From: Pegea sp. RAD2-039
Taxonomy: Eukaryota > Chordata > Thaliacea > Salpida > Salpidae
DNA: 64,000 nt
Direction of reading: 5' to 3'
Assembly: GCA_034620365.1 (NCBI GenBank)
Contig: JAQGEQ010000069.1
Coordinates: 47,348 to 111,347 of the forward strand
Positions 13,451 through 26,500 of this stretch are shown in pieces. The translations under genes and the position numbers were made by a program. Below the pieces are notes generated by a model. It was not told the origin of the DNA. It did no database searches and saw only the letters and a program-made list of their open reading frames with translations. Position 1 is the first letter of the stretch. Each line of letters begins with the position of its first letter.

Positions 13451-14480
13451 TTCTTTTTCCGCTACTTGGCGCTAGACGGTTTCTTATCAAAAAACACTTT
13501 AAAAATATATCATTTTTTTATAATTTAAAATTGTTTAATATTACTTTCAGTTTACAGAAAATATTATATAACATATTTAAATATTTTAATTTTTTATTAA
13601 TCTAGAAAAGGTTAGTAATTCATATATTTTTCAATCATAAAAGTTATTTTTACTCTTTTTAAATTAATATATCGAAAGAAAAAACTCACAACTTTTAAAA
13701 CTTAAGAAACAAAATAATATTATTTGATAATTCATCTCATGATAGAAAAAACAGAATTGCCGAGCTGATATTTAATGATTTCGATTAAATGATAATAAAA
13801 AGCAAAATACTAGTTTTGTTTAATGAAAAGTTTTCAATAAGTAAAAAAAATGTTATAATACCAACAACATATTTACAAAAATATTTTGTATATATTCATA
13901 ACTCAAGTTATTAAACTTATTTATTACTTAAAATTTCGTTGTAAAGTACTTTAACTCCAAATTTGAAAACTTTGCAATCCTTTACGAAAGATTGAGTTTT
14001 ATTTTACTTTTCACTTCTAATAAACGTTGTTGCAATCTGAAGTGTATGGGATCAAGTTCAAATGAAACTAATTTTATAATTTAATTGATAAGCATTTTAT
14101 TGACAAATATTGTTCAAATAGAAAGTTTTATATTAAAGTTGATACGAAAGTTTTTTAAAAGTTTACTATTATACAAACCAAATTAGTTTAATTTTTCTTA
14201 TGAAGTTTTATTTATTTCAGATTTAAATTCATTTCTACTTAGAAAACTAAAATTAAAAATGATCAATCGTACTGACGATGAAAAAATATATCAAAGCCAC
14301 GTGACTTTTGACTTTTTTTGTGACTTTTTGTTTTAAAAAATGAGAGTACTATAAGACTCAGATATCATTTTCGTTTGATCTTCAAAATAATTTGCAAATT
14401 ATACAAACCATTAAAGTAATTTATCCAGAGACTATTAATGTTCAAGATATTCTATTTGCTAGAGAACGCAAACGATAAAA
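12960..14480 (+). repeat. hairpin repeat unit, reference copy
   Basis: Landmarks: H1 12,965-12,982 (AGATGCAAAAGTGCATCT, 7-bp stem), H2 13,108-13,128 (arms TCGATTG/CAATCGA), GC-rich box 13,459-13,479, H3 13,770-13,790 (arms ATTTAAT/ATTAAAT, 7-base loop), H4 13,938-13,955 (GTTGTAAAGTACTTTAAC), the TATGGGATCAAGTT element 14,036-14,066, H5 14,266-14,279 (arms ATCGT/ACGAT) and H6 14,455-14,472. Spacing between landmarks is roughly 100-350 bases. The sequence right after H1 varies most between copies, while landmarks and some flanks are conserved. No protein is encoded. It could be a non-autonomous mobile element or an array of binding sites. Confidence 0.7.
13459..13479 (+). promoter_or_regulatory. 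CTCF-like GC-rich box of the reference unit
   Basis: CCGCTACTTGGCGC followed by TAGACGG. It is among the best conserved segments between copies of the unit and one of the few GC-rich ones. Confidence 0.45.
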
Positions 14481-15470
14481 GCAAAAGCAAAATTTAAAAT
14501 TAATGTTTTTATGTATTAATGTCATAATTTTATGAAAGAATAAAGAAATTAATTAATTGTGAAAAGTTTTCAAAAATCTTTTAAGAAATTTAAGAAAGAA
14601 TTCGTCTGAAGCTGATACCAACTGAACTCTAGATTGCGACAAAGTAATAAATAATCAAAAACTCACGAATGCCTTATTTAACAATAATCAGTGGCTACTT
14701 AAAATTTAACTTGGAGTCCAAATACTTTTAAACGAAAATTCAATAAGTAAATAAGTTGAATAACTTGAATTTCCATATTTTACAAAAATTATATATATAT
14801 ATCTAGAAATTACATACATAGAAGCATAAATAAATCAGTATATTTCTTTTATTAATTGAATTGTTTAAAAAACTATTACCACTACGTATTTTGCAAGATG
14901 CAGTCTTACATCTATTTGTTTTACAATTACTTATAATAGTAAGAAATATAAAATTTTTACAGTTATTTTAATTATTAGCTTGAGTTTTAAACTTCTGTTT
15001 TTTCAAACATTTTTTTAGTTCATTTTATTTTGTATATGTTTTACAAATAATATAAGAAAAGTCAAAATATTTATAAATAGTTTATTTACATTAGTCTAAA
15101 AAAGTAACTTTTTTTTATTAACGTTTTCATATATTTTAAAATTTTTGAATGGTTTTACAATCTTCAATAAACGATTTGTTTGATACAACCACTAAAATGT
15201 TGAATCTTTTAGTAAAGCACAAATATTTTGAAGAAACTTGTTTATATAACAGAGCAGAAAAAGACTTTGCCACAAAGTATTTAAATTAATTGTTTGTAAA
15301 TTAATATATACAAGCCATATATAAACATGATCTACTAGATATTTCACCAATTACAGATTCACAATTCTAAAGATGTGTTTATACAACTATTAAACCAAAT
15401 TGTTGTTTTTTACAAAAAAATAAAAAACTTGAGATTTTCAAAAAACTTTTTGAATATTTTTGAAATCTTT
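14420..15470 (+). repeat. repeat block, inverted at 40.53-41.60 kb
   Basis: The coordinate sum with the opposite-strand partner is close to 56,000; for example 14,870-14,915 pairs with about 41,095-41,140, and 15,300-15,400 with 40,600-40,700. It includes an H1-type palindrome at 14,896-14,913 (AGATGCAGTCTTACATCT). The part 14,780-15,100 is also similar to 26,700-27,050 directly. No gene is seen. Confidence 0.65.
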
Positions 15471-15489
15471 TTAATGAAATCTTTTGTTA

Positions 15490-15850
15490 TAGTTATACTT
15501 AGAAAAAAAACAAAGAAATAAATTGATCAAAGAGATAAGTTTTCGATATTGGTTAGTTAATTTAATATTTATTAATAAACGTTCTACCAAACGTATAGTT
15601 GAAAAAAAAGTAGTCCTATTTAAAAACTTAAAGTTGGTTTAAAAAAAATTTTTTTAAATACGATTGACTTTTTTTTATGTTTTTAACATTTATTACTTAG
15701 GGCAAACTTTGAAAAATCTTTTCAAAATGCACCACCTTAATAGTAACTAAAAATGACGCCTTTTGAAAGTTGTTTGAAAGAATTTATTTTATCTTAATAT
15801 TTTTATTATAATACCTAACTGGCATTTTTTGTAAATTTCCCCTTTGGCAA
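15490..15850 (+). repeat. repeat block, diverged direct copy at 51.27-51.60 kb
   Basis: Shared runs include AAATTGATCAAAGA near 15,517 and 51,281, a GGTTAGTTAATTTA-like run, and the stretch around 15,700-15,790 against 51,460-51,540. Divergence is high. Nothing recognisable follows from 15,850 to 16,450. Confidence 0.45.
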
Positions 15851-16455
15851 GAATCTTTTAAAGAATAAAAAGAAAGATAAAAGAAAGTTTTTGAACAAAT
15901 TTTTAATACTTAGCTCTAAACTCTCAACATGCAAACTTTATACATGTAATATCGATAATGATTGAATTTTATTTATTAGAATTATATATACTTGACGTTC
16001 TAAACTGCAAACAATTATGGAAAGTAATCACCAAAAATAAAACTATGTTGTTTTTAGAAAATGAGTGTAAAAAATAAAATATTTTATTAACAAATTATAA
16101 AATTTTGCTTTAATATAGTTGGTTTAGTGTATACCGAAATTATTTATTTGTTATCCTAGACAAGATATTTTATATGCTTTGTAGCGTATAAAATAAAAAA
16201 GTTCATAATTGTTATCTTTTTAGATCAACCTTTCAAAAATAAATTTATGGTAAACTGTATTCACAACTCAAGTAATAAAAATCACATTTGCTTAAAACAA
16301 TCAAATTATGCATATTGTAGAAATTTAGCGTGTGCTTTAAACAAAAATATAATTTTGTCTAAATTCGTTCAACTTTCTTCTTCAGCAATAATCTAAATTG
16401 TTTGAATTATTAGTTTAATGCTTTAAAATTATCATTGTTTTGTTCTTATATCTTT

Positions 16456-16476
16456 GAGCGCGCTCTAGCGGAAAAC
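16456..16476 (-). promoter_or_regulatory. CTCF-like box, GAGCGCGC variant
   Basis: On the minus strand this reads TTTTCCGCTAGAGCGCGCTC. It belongs to a second box variant, together with 54,717-54,737 (CCGCTAGAGTGCGC), 3,243-3,263 and 43,741-43,758. The CCGCTAG half is shared with the other boxes. Confidence 0.35.
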
Positions 16477-16619
16477 AAAGCTAAAGAGATGAAAAGAACT
16501 TCATACAAATTCTTATTTCGTGTTTCTGCATATCCTTAGCATTGATTTCTACAAAAGTGAAGAAGTCTTGTAGGAATTGGAGTTAAAACAATATTCCTTT
16601 ATTGATAACAATTGTTTAG

Positions 16620-18130
16620 CCTGTTTAGAATATTATTTTTTAATTTGAATGTAAGAGTAAACTAACAAATGCTTTCGACTTTGTAGTGATATATAAAAAT
16701 AATCTTATCTCATTCACTAACTGTAATTTAATTACAATAATATTTCACATAAAAAATGATGTAGTGAAAATAACAGATATTTTTCTTTTAAAACATTCTA
16801 ATCAAAAGATTATGGAAATAAAAATTCATCATCTTAAATCAACTCTCTAAATTTTTGCAAATTCATTTTCTGCTGGTTATCTCCTTCAAAATAATATCAA
16901 ATTAAAGAGGTATTTAAATTTGAAAAATTATAATTATATAATAATAATTATAGTTTATAATTATAAATCAATTTTTGTTTATAGACTAATTTATAGTTTG
17001 ACTAGAAGCAACAAATTTGATAGTTGCTTATTTTTGGGTAGAGATTTGTGAAACAAATTTAATAATTTATTTAAAATCAAGTTAGTTACAATCTTAATTA
17101 ATTATAAGATTTTAATTTTGATAAAACTTTGATCTAATAATTTTTGTTAATAGATAAAAAAAAATTTAATTAAATTTAATTTGGATTTTACTATAAAAAC
17201 TAATGCAGCTTCATTATTTAGCATTTTATTTTGATATTGAATCTTTATTTTGAATTAAAAGTTGTAAAGTTTTTATTAATAGAAATGTTTTATCGAAAAA
17301 TCAACTGAAATTGAATTATAATTTTAAATGTTAATTTTGTAAGAAGTAGTGTCCAGTACCCAAAAATACTTTTGAATAGTTGTTTTTAAATTTTATATTG
17401 TAGTGTTAAATGTTATTACTATTATCTATACTATCATCTCATTTTAGAGTGACAAATGTTTTTTTTAAGTTAAAATCAGTGAGATAAAAGTAATTAAGCA
17501 ATAGTAATAAAATATGGAAATAATGTAGTAAATTAATAAATAAAATTAAGTTTTATAAATCTAAGAAAAAATTTTAATATTGCTTTTGAAAAGAAAACAC
17601 AACAGTTATTTTATAGATAATCAGATTTAGAATTAAACGAAGAATAACATAAAAACAATAATATTTTCAATAATATCATCAATTGATTGAAGCATGCATA
17701 GTATTTAGTAAAACTGCAAACATAGTTGTTTTTATAGCTAATTTATATATCTTTATATTTCTACAACCGAAAATATGAATTATGGAAAAAGCTAACTTAT
17801 GAAAACACTAATATACCGAAAAGCGCTCTATTCATATTTATAAATAGATTTTTTTTTAAATCCAATATTATTTTTGATAGATTTGTATAAATATTTAATT
17901 ATAGTTAATAAATATTAAATATATCAAGTTTTAGATCAAGTTGTAATGTCGTAAAAAAAGAATAGTATCTGCATGATAAGCCCAAAGTTCCAAAACAAGA
18001 AATTTTTCTTTATAAATATATATAAGTTTCTCAATCGGTTAGTATTCACAACTTAAAAATAAATTATTCAAATGGTTCTTAACTTAATTTCTAAAAGTCT
18101 TCATTTATCAGCGCCACTAATTTTTTTTGA
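16620..18130 (+). repeat. arm of a 1.45 kb inverted repeat (partner 57.21-58.66 kb)
   Basis: The block matches 57,210-58,660 on the opposite strand, with a coordinate sum close to 75,330 throughout. Anchors: CATTTTCTGCTGGTTATCTC near 16,864 against 58,440, AATATACCGAAAAGCGCTCT at 17,811 against about 57,500, and TCAGCGCCACTAATTT at 18,108 against 57,225. The inner part 17,000-17,550 also resembles 1.62-2.20 kb directly and 45.0-45.65 kb inverted. Confidence 0.75.
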
Positions 18131-18134
18131 ACTA

Positions 18135-18900
18135 ACTGAACTTTTTGTTTTAAAAATTTCTTGTTTTTACTTAGATTTCTGACTAAAAAAACAATTAAAT
18201 TTTAAAGCAAATTTTTTATTTTTTATTTCTTTTTTATTAGTTAATTTTGTGTACATAATTTATTTTAAAAAATGAAATTTATTTGTCAACAAAAATTTTT
18301 TCAAAAAAATTATAAGAAAATATTCTCCTAAACTTGATTCAAAAACTCTAGATTGCAACAAACTGATAAGAAATTAAAAGTAAAGAATATTTCAATCAGT
18401 ATTTAAGGTTTTTAGCTGATTATAAATTTAAAGTTAAGTTACCTATAAACAAAACTTCATTTATTAAGTAAATTGAATATCTTGAGTTTTCATTCTACAC
18501 AAAAATTGTCGTACAAAATCTGTATTGTTCTAAACCTATTAATATAATTGCATTTGATAATTACGAATAACTACTTTTCTTTGAGTAAAATAAATATTTC
18601 TAATCAGAATTCTAGTTAAAGTAGAGATATAAGCAGCAAATATAATATTTATAAATAATAAATTACTAATTACACGTATATAATACTATATAATTTGTTT
18701 CTGTAATTATTAAACGAAATAAAGTTGAAGCAATCTTATAACCAACAAATAGAATTATGTTATTTAGCCAATGAAGGTTGCTGTAAATGGTAATTACATA
18801 TTTGCTCAATGATACTAAGCTTTCAAATAAAAAAAGTTTGATTTAATTTTTTACTACTTTTATTGGTTTAGACTTATTGCTTGTGATCTACTGAAAAAAA
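18135..18900 (-). repeat. repeat block, direct copy of 11.57-12.34 kb
   Basis: It starts exactly where the inverted-repeat arm 16.62-18.13 kb ends, a sharp junction between two repeat blocks. A minus-strand conserved element lies at about 18,338-18,358. Nothing is recognised from 18,900 to 19,430. Confidence 0.65.
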
Positions 18901-19429
18901 CTTACTGTAAAAATATAAAAATATGAAGATATTTTTAAAATAACTATGAACACGTTTTTTTCTTAAAATTTGTTTCAACAGTTGTATAACTTATTCAAAT
19001 CATAATGATGTCAATTATGAGGCCTCTCTACTCAAATTAAGATTTTGTGAATTCAAAAAAAGACAATAAAACTTATTTTAAATATATGTGTTGCTGTTTT
19101 TCATTAAAAACAAAGTAAGCTTGATATCTGTTTTTTATGCTGAGTAAATTTTCTTAGTTTCATATACAATTTCAATAATAATTTTAACTCATAAAAAAAT
19201 AAGTAAGAGCCCTAAAATAAAATGTTTAGATAACAAAAATGTTTAAATAATTAGCTTTACAATTTGGTTATTAATAAGCTCCTTGTATATAACTTTTTAA
19301 TTATATTTTCTGAATGAAATAACAATTTGATTAACAACAATTGTTCATCTAATCATCAATTTTCTTTTGAAATTTGTAAACTGCTATTTGCAGTTTCTAA
19401 ATTATAAGTAATATACACGCCCGATTATG

Positions 19430-20500
19430 GATACAGGATATTTCTAAGAGAATAAAATCTGAATATGTAAACATGGTTTAAGTCTGTCATTTGTGGTGCT
19501 AGAAATCTAAACGAGTTTAATATTTTTTAAGAAAGTACAATGTAATCGGTGTACAAAATTACTGCATGTAATACTAAAATATATTAGCTTCTTTTACTTT
19601 AAATAAAGCAAATTCTCAGCTAACATTAGAAATTATTTTTATTATGGAAATTAAATTTTAGATTGATTCTGATGTTATTTGAAATAATAAGCTAATTTGA
19701 AATTTCATTTTTAACGATTTAACTCTGTTTAAAAAAAATTTACAAAAAAAGTTTATTTAATTATTCTTTAACTATAAAAATGAAAAGACTATTAATTTGC
19801 TTTGTTGCAAAAAACATCCACCAATCTACAAACTGTACATTTAGTTAAAGTGGTTCAATAAAATAATTATTAATTTGCAAAGATTTGTTGTTGTAACTAA
19901 AATACGATAACCGCTAGGTGGGGCAAGGAGTAAAAAGATAAAATTATAATTTTTTGATTAGAAAATAGAAAATATACATGTTTTAGTAAATATCTAAACT
20001 ATTCACAATAATAAAGTTACTTATTCACAAGCAACTTCGAATTTGTAGATATGAACTCAAAAATGTCACCAAAAAGTGAAAACAGTTTTGTACATGCAAT
20101 AAAATAAATATTTGTATTAAACAACATACCACATCAAAGTATAAAACAAATTATTTATTTCAGAAAACTTATCAAAGCTGTTGTCTTGGAAACGTGAAAT
20201 GCATTAATATTTAGATATTTAAAATTAGTAACTGGTACCATCGACATTTAGTCGATTCCAAAATATCTTCTTTCAAAAGTTGAAATTTTAATTCATCTAC
20301 TTTTGTAAAATTGTTTAGTAAAATGTAATTTAAGACAATTGTTTTGTAAATTAATTTTTTTATAAATTTTTACAAAATTATGAACATAAAAGGTTTAATA
20401 AACATGTTTAATAACTATCCCTTAAAATATTTGATGTTATAAAACTGTACAAACAATTATGAGCCACATCAAAGGCCAAACTGTATTTTTGTATAATCTG
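19430..20500. repeat. repeat block with CTCF-like box and TCGAC palindrome
   Basis: The part 19,430-19,730 matches 38,130-38,490 directly. The part 19,600-20,500 matches 32,420-33,150 on the opposite strand, with a coordinate sum near 52,910. It contains a CTCF-like box at 19,911-19,924 (CCGCTAGGTGGGGC) and the palindrome TCGACATTTAGTCGA at 20,241-20,255. No gene is seen. Confidence 0.6.
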
Positions 20501-20879
20501 AAAATTAGCAAAACGAAAACTTAATAATATATTAGTAATTTTATATTTTAAATAAAAAATTTAGTTTTATTTATTTGAAAAGTATGACAGAGAAAATTTG
20601 AAGGAAAAAATATATATATTTCATATTGTATATAAAATATGAGGTTAAAAACATGATGAAACAAAGTTCTTACAAGGCTTTATTTATTCTTAGAATGTTT
20701 ATATACTTTCAATTTGGTTTCATTTGAAATCATTATAAAAAAATATTTATTTAACCAAATTTGTTGAGTTAATCAATATGTAAAATTTTACCTTAAATTT
20801 TACTAGTGCATATCTGATTATTATATATAATTAGTATTTTTAATACAAAAATAATTATTAAAAATTGAAGAATAAATTA

Positions 20880-21450
20880 ATGCAGAACAGATCTGAATTA
20901 TTTTTTAATATCCTACAAAGTTATCCAAAAGTTGAGATTTTTATTGTACACTTTTGAGAAAAATGTAGAACATTGCTTAACTGTAAACTATAAAGTCTAA
21001 CTTTACAAAATAAAAGATATTAAAGAAAACTTCAACAAACTGATATAGTTGTGTTTTATTGTAAAACAACGTAAACAACTTAAGTAAAATCATAAGAACA
21101 TAGTGTATGAAGTTCAAAACACAGAAATATTTAGAAGATTGAAAAATCTGTGTGTCAAAATACAGAGGTTTTCTGAATAAACAATTGAGCATTAGATTTT
21201 ATTTTTTAGTCTTTTATTTTTCATAATTTTTGAACCAAAAACTCACATCTCTCCAATATTTAATTTATCAACATCTTTATCCAAAGCCAAAAAATCCTAT
21301 TTCGTGTTTAACATCAAATTAAAAGTAATTTTAAAATTAACGTAATACAAATTTTTATAAACATTTCATATTATCCAGTTACAATCATATAATATTCTTT
21401 TGAATTAAATTAAAAGTAACTTTACAATTTCTTATAACTTTTAAAAATTT
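20880..21450 (+). repeat. repeat block, direct copy at 54.83-55.35 kb
   Basis: The two copies are close, differing by scattered single bases over about 500 bases (for example 20,945-21,060 against 54,897-55,015). A 71-codon minus-strand frame at 20,977-21,192 lies in this block; at 54.9-55.1 kb the matching sequence has indels, so the frame is not maintained and is not called a gene. Confidence 0.65.
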
Positions 21451-24240
21451 ACTTTAAATGTATTTTTATCAACAATAAGTTATAATTAAAGCTAAAATAA
21501 ATTTTTCGTTTTAAACTGATGCCACAAACTGTAGATTACGACAAAGAAATAAATAAGGAAATATGAAAAAAAATTTAGTGTTTGCATAGCTCCATTTGGA
21601 TGAACTATTTTTGAGTTGAAATACTTTTCAACGAAAATAATCGATTAGTAAATAAGTTCAGTAATTTAAGCTTCCGGTTTATGCAAATGATAAGATAAAA
21701 ATAAATTAGGTGAAAAATTTATTCCGATGTTATAAACATATTATAAATATTGTTACAGAATGTTTACAAACTGAAAATTTTTTAACACTTGATAAAAAGT
21801 GAATTATTTGTCAACAAAAGATTTTTACTTAAAATAACAAAAAAATAATGCTTTTAAATTTATCCTACAAACACTAAATTGCATTAAACTTATGAGAAAT
21901 GAAAAGTAGAAAAATCTCGATTATATTTAAAAATTATAAGTTTCCTAGAAATTAAATGTTTTGAATTTCTATTTAGAATTCAGAATAAGAAAACAAAAAA
22001 CATTAACAAATATCCGTATTTTTTATATCATGAAATCATTAAATATCATTTCGACAATTCTATTTTTAATCCTCTGGAAAGCTAAACACAGCTGAATAAT
22101 ATCAAGAAAGTTACAAATATTCTTCCATCAGATAAAAAATCAAAAATATTGTTTCGTTTCTCGATTGTAAAAATTCTAAATTTTTAAAGTTGACTATTCA
22201 ATTAGCAAAAAGTTAAACTTAATGTAATATGAAATATACTAATGAATATACGAAGTAATATGAATTACAAAACTATTTTAAGTAATCAAGACATACTAAT
22301 AAAATTATTTTTAAAAATTTGATTAAAACATTATTTATTCTCAATTAAATGTTTTAAAAATCAATCTGTTAAATAAGTATTTTATTTAAGTTGATTTTAA
22401 CATTAAAACCGAAATATATTTAAACATTATATTTTCAATATATAAACCAGACTTTAAGACTAGAATTCTTTTTGAAGTTCATACAACATTTTGAAGTAGA
22501 TATAGGAGATACATAAAAGTAAAAAAAAAAACTTCTTAAGGAGATTTCAGGTGCAGCAGCAAAAAGAGATCTATTAGATTGTGATTCTCTTATCATTATT
22601 TAAATAGTAACTAGAAAAAAAAGATTTTAAAGTGATCATAATCCCTAACCACTGATATCGAATAATATTTTAAAACAAAAATTTCTTGAAACAAATATAA
22701 GATATAGAAACTAAAATTTATAGAAAATTATTCATTTCAATATACATCTATATCAACAATAAACAATTTTGATTAAGTTTTTTTTCAAATAGTTAATTGC
22801 TGAAAAGATACGATTAAATTTATATAAAAGTTAATATTTCTATTCATATTTTATAATTGAAAAAAAAGAAAACCATGCAGAAAGTTTATTTTCGTTTTTA
22901 AATATTAAGCAATAAATTTTGTATTTTTTTTTATCTTGTAATATCTAAATACAAGCTTAGATAATATTTTATGAGACATTACTATTATACTATTATGCAT
23001 TTGACACAATTGACTAAAATTATAAATATCCATTTTTATACAGAATTTATAAATTATAAAAAAAAGTTAAAATAAAATTACGTAATTAAAATTGCACCAG
23101 TCCTAAAAGTAAGTTTTTTATATTAGATTAACTCTAATTGTTCGCCTTGCGAAATATCTTTTAAATCTACTGCAAACAACTCTTAAGTAAAATATTTACT
23201 CCAATACTTTTTTTAACTTCAGATTATGAAACATTCTGGTGATTAACCCACTTTTTAAAGATTATTTACTAAAAAACAGGTCTATTTTTAATCCTCAAGT
23301 TAGTTTAAGGCAATTGACTAAATAGATTATTTAGGTTTCAGATATTTATTATTTTAGCAAAATTGTTCTATCCGCTAGATGGCGCAAACAGTCAAAACAA
23401 AAAATTACAATTTTAAGATTTTTTTAATGAATCAACAAATAAAAATTCACTTTATTCTAAACTATATACATTATCTATGATTTTTAAATTACTTTTACTT
23501 TTAATTCTAAAAAAATGGTTTATTAGTTAAAATGTAAATCATTAAACATAAGTTAGAAATTTCTTTTTTCTTCAGATAAACTTTAACAACTTCAGAATTT
23601 GATGTAATAAAGCTATTTCATCTTATAACTGTTAATTAATATCTTGTTAATCTAATTAGGTCTTCTTAAATTAATGATAAAAATTCTTTTTTGTTTTAAA
23701 ATAAAGAAATAAAAATAATTATTATGTGAATAGTTAGATATTCAATTAAAGCAAAAATTATAATAATTATAATTTCAATTACAATATCAATTGAATAAAG
23801 CATGAGTAATCTTTGATGAAACTACAAACATAGGAGTTGGTACAGCTCATTTATAACTGTATACTTTTATTATGATTTGTATAAATATTATTACAATATC
23901 TTAGTTATCGTTAGTTTTAATGTGTAAAGTCGTCAAGTGATAATTGTAAATTTAGAAAATTATCCAAATTGTTAAAACCTGTTGATCACTTCATATTAAT
24001 ACAATTTTCTTTTATTTCTGAAAACGCAAAATCTTTATGTTTCTGCAAGAATTGAAAAACAACTTTCGTTTGTGATATTGATGAATTTTGTACAAAAAAA
24101 CTCTTTTTCTAAAAAAGTGTCGTGTTTAATGAATAAAATAAAGATTAAGAAAATTAAATTACACTTGTACAAACATCTTATAAATGTCACGAATTCTCAA
24201 AACATCACTAAACCTTATTTTTTCCATGGAAAAATTTATT
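21450..24240. other. gene-free A+T-rich stretch with isolated modules
   Basis: Minus-strand conserved elements lie near 21,515-21,535 and 21,860-21,885, and an H4 palindrome (GTTGAAATACTTTTCAAC) at 21,614-21,631. A small island at about 22,523-22,602 reads openly on the plus strand (KLLKEISGAAAKRDLLDCDS) but has no splice context I trust. A CTCF-like box is at 23,372. The remainder shows no clear structure. Confidence 0.4.
23372..23385 (+). promoter_or_regulatory. best CTCF-like box in the window
   Basis: CCGCTAGATGGCGC agrees with the CTCF consensus CCASYAGRKGGCRS at 13 of 14 positions. The only change is G for A at the third base, shared by nearly all boxes here. Surrounding sequence is almost pure A+T. 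Confidence 0.55.
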
Positions 24241-26500
24241 TGATATCAGGATGTAAAATTGCATCGTCCAAATTCAGATACTACGCATCAGCTATTTGAT
24301 ACTAAAACACTGTTTTCTTGTAATCTATACGGTTATATATTATCTTCATTCAATCTTATGTTTATGGTGTCGGTAAATTTTTTGATTGATTTAATCAATC
24401 AATAATGTTATTGATGATATTGTTTCTATACTGATATTATTAGTTTAATTTAAAATTAATTATCATTAAACTCAACTTTTATCAAAACATTTATTTTGTT
24501 TCTTTATAACTCTCAATAATTTATTTTCTTGTTTTTACTTATTGTTAAATAATATTAGATTTTTATTAACACTGCATGTTTACAAATATTTATAGTATAA
24601 ATAGTATTTGATAAAATGGAAATTAAGAGTACATTGGTAAGTCTGACTATTTTAAAAACTTTATTATCCTAGATAATGTAAACAAATCAAGACTAAAAGA
24701 TAAATCTACAAAAAACAAAAAACAAATCAACTATTTTCTTTTCCGCTACTTGTGCGCTAGACAGTTACCTATAAAAATGAAACATGTGAAAAATACACAA
24801 TTGTATTATAATCTTAATATTTTTTTGGTAGTACTTTCAGCTTACAAAAAATTTTATCTAACAATTTTAGATATTATTTTTTATTAATTTAAAAAATTCG
24901 CATAATTCCATTCATTAAAGTTATTTTTACTTTTTGTAATTTGATAAACCAACGGCAAAAATTTACAATTTTTAAAATTTTAGAAACAAAATAGTATTCT
25001 TTGATATTTCAGCTCATGATAGAAAATTTGTAAACTTTTTGATATTTGTCAAATGAAATAAACTAACTTCTGGATTAAAAACAGAATTGCCAAGCTGATA
25101 TTTAATGATTTCGATTAAATGATAATAAAAAGCAAAATACTAGTTTTGTTGAAAGAAAAGTTTTCAATTAGTAAAAAATCTGTCATATTACCAATAACAT
25201 GTTTACAAACATATTTTGTGATGAATATTAACTCAAGTTATTAAACTTATTTACTATTTAAAGTTTCGTTGTATAGTAGTTTAGCTCAAAATTTGAAAAC
25301 CTTGCAATACTTTACGAAAGTTTGAGTTTTATTTTACTCCTCATTTCTTATAAACGTTGTGGCAATCTGAAGTGTATAGGATCAAGTTCAACTGAAATTA
25401 ATTTTATAATTTTCTTGATAAACTCTTTCTTGACAAATATTGTTTAAATTGAAAATTTTATTTTAAAGTTGATAAGAACATTTTTATAAATTTACTATTA
25501 TACAAATAAAATTAGTTTAATTTTTTTGATCAAGTTTTATTTAATTCAGATTTAAATTTATTCTACTTCGATGATTAAAATTAAAAATGATCAATCGTAC
25601 TGACGATCAAAAATTAAATCAAAACCATGTGACTTTTTGTTTTTAAAAATGAAACTTTTATAAGCCTCACAGATTATTTTCGTTTGATCTTCAAAATAAG
25701 TTAAAAATCATACAAACATTTAAGTAATTTATCCAGCGACTACTAAAGTATTAGATATTTGTTATTAGCCAAGATATTCTATTTGCTAGAGAATGCAAAC
25801 AATAAAAGCAAAAATTTATATAAAAAGTTAATGGGTTTTTAAATAATCTATTATAATTAATTTAACCTGTTTACGCTATTTATATTATCAAAATTATATT
25901 TGGTTTGAACTTTTGAAAAATATATTTTTTAAGAGTTAAAAATTATTTTATTAAACATTTGCTCGAATATTATATACAATTTATATTTGTTATGTTTGTA
26001 TTTATAGTTGCTTTAATACGATTTATTTAATTACGATTAACTGTTTACAGTGAAAGAGAAACTTTTGTATTCCTCAGAATTAATATACAACTTTAACAAA
26101 CGTCATGATATTTAATATTGAAATTAAATGTAGATTATTTGATTAAAAGATTTCACTAAATTTTATTTTAAAAAAATATAATCTCTGTATTTTTTAATTA
26201 TAAAAAATACTTAGTAGATAAACAGATGCAAAAGTGCATCTTCCAAATATTGCATTTATAAATACTGGATTTGGTATTTCAGTGAAAATGGATTTGTAAA
26301 TGTTATATATAATCTGCATAAGACCTTTTGTTTGTGGCTCCATCGAATATTAGGTATACTTTAATCATTTAAAATCATATTCACAAGATGATTACGATTT
26401 TTACTAACGTAATTTTGTTTAATTTATTAATTTATTATATAAAGCTTTTTTAGTTTTTTTGAAGATTACATTATATATAGAAATTATAAATGGTTGAAAA
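24240..26500 (+). repeat. hairpin unit in a 2.2 kb inverted pair (partner 33.1-35.2 kb)
   Basis: This is a plus-strand unit with worn H1 24,249-24,266, H2 24,382-24,402 (arms changed to TTGATTG/CAATCAA), box 24,743-24,764, H3 near 25,097 and the conserved element 25,366-25,396, running into a second H1 at 26,224-26,241. It pairs with 33,100-35,210 on the opposite strand, with a coordinate sum of 59,430-59,590. The spacer between arms is about 6.6 kb and holds the 30-32 kb block. A 75-codon frame at 24,072-24,299 ends inside H1 sequence and is not accepted. Confidence 0.7.
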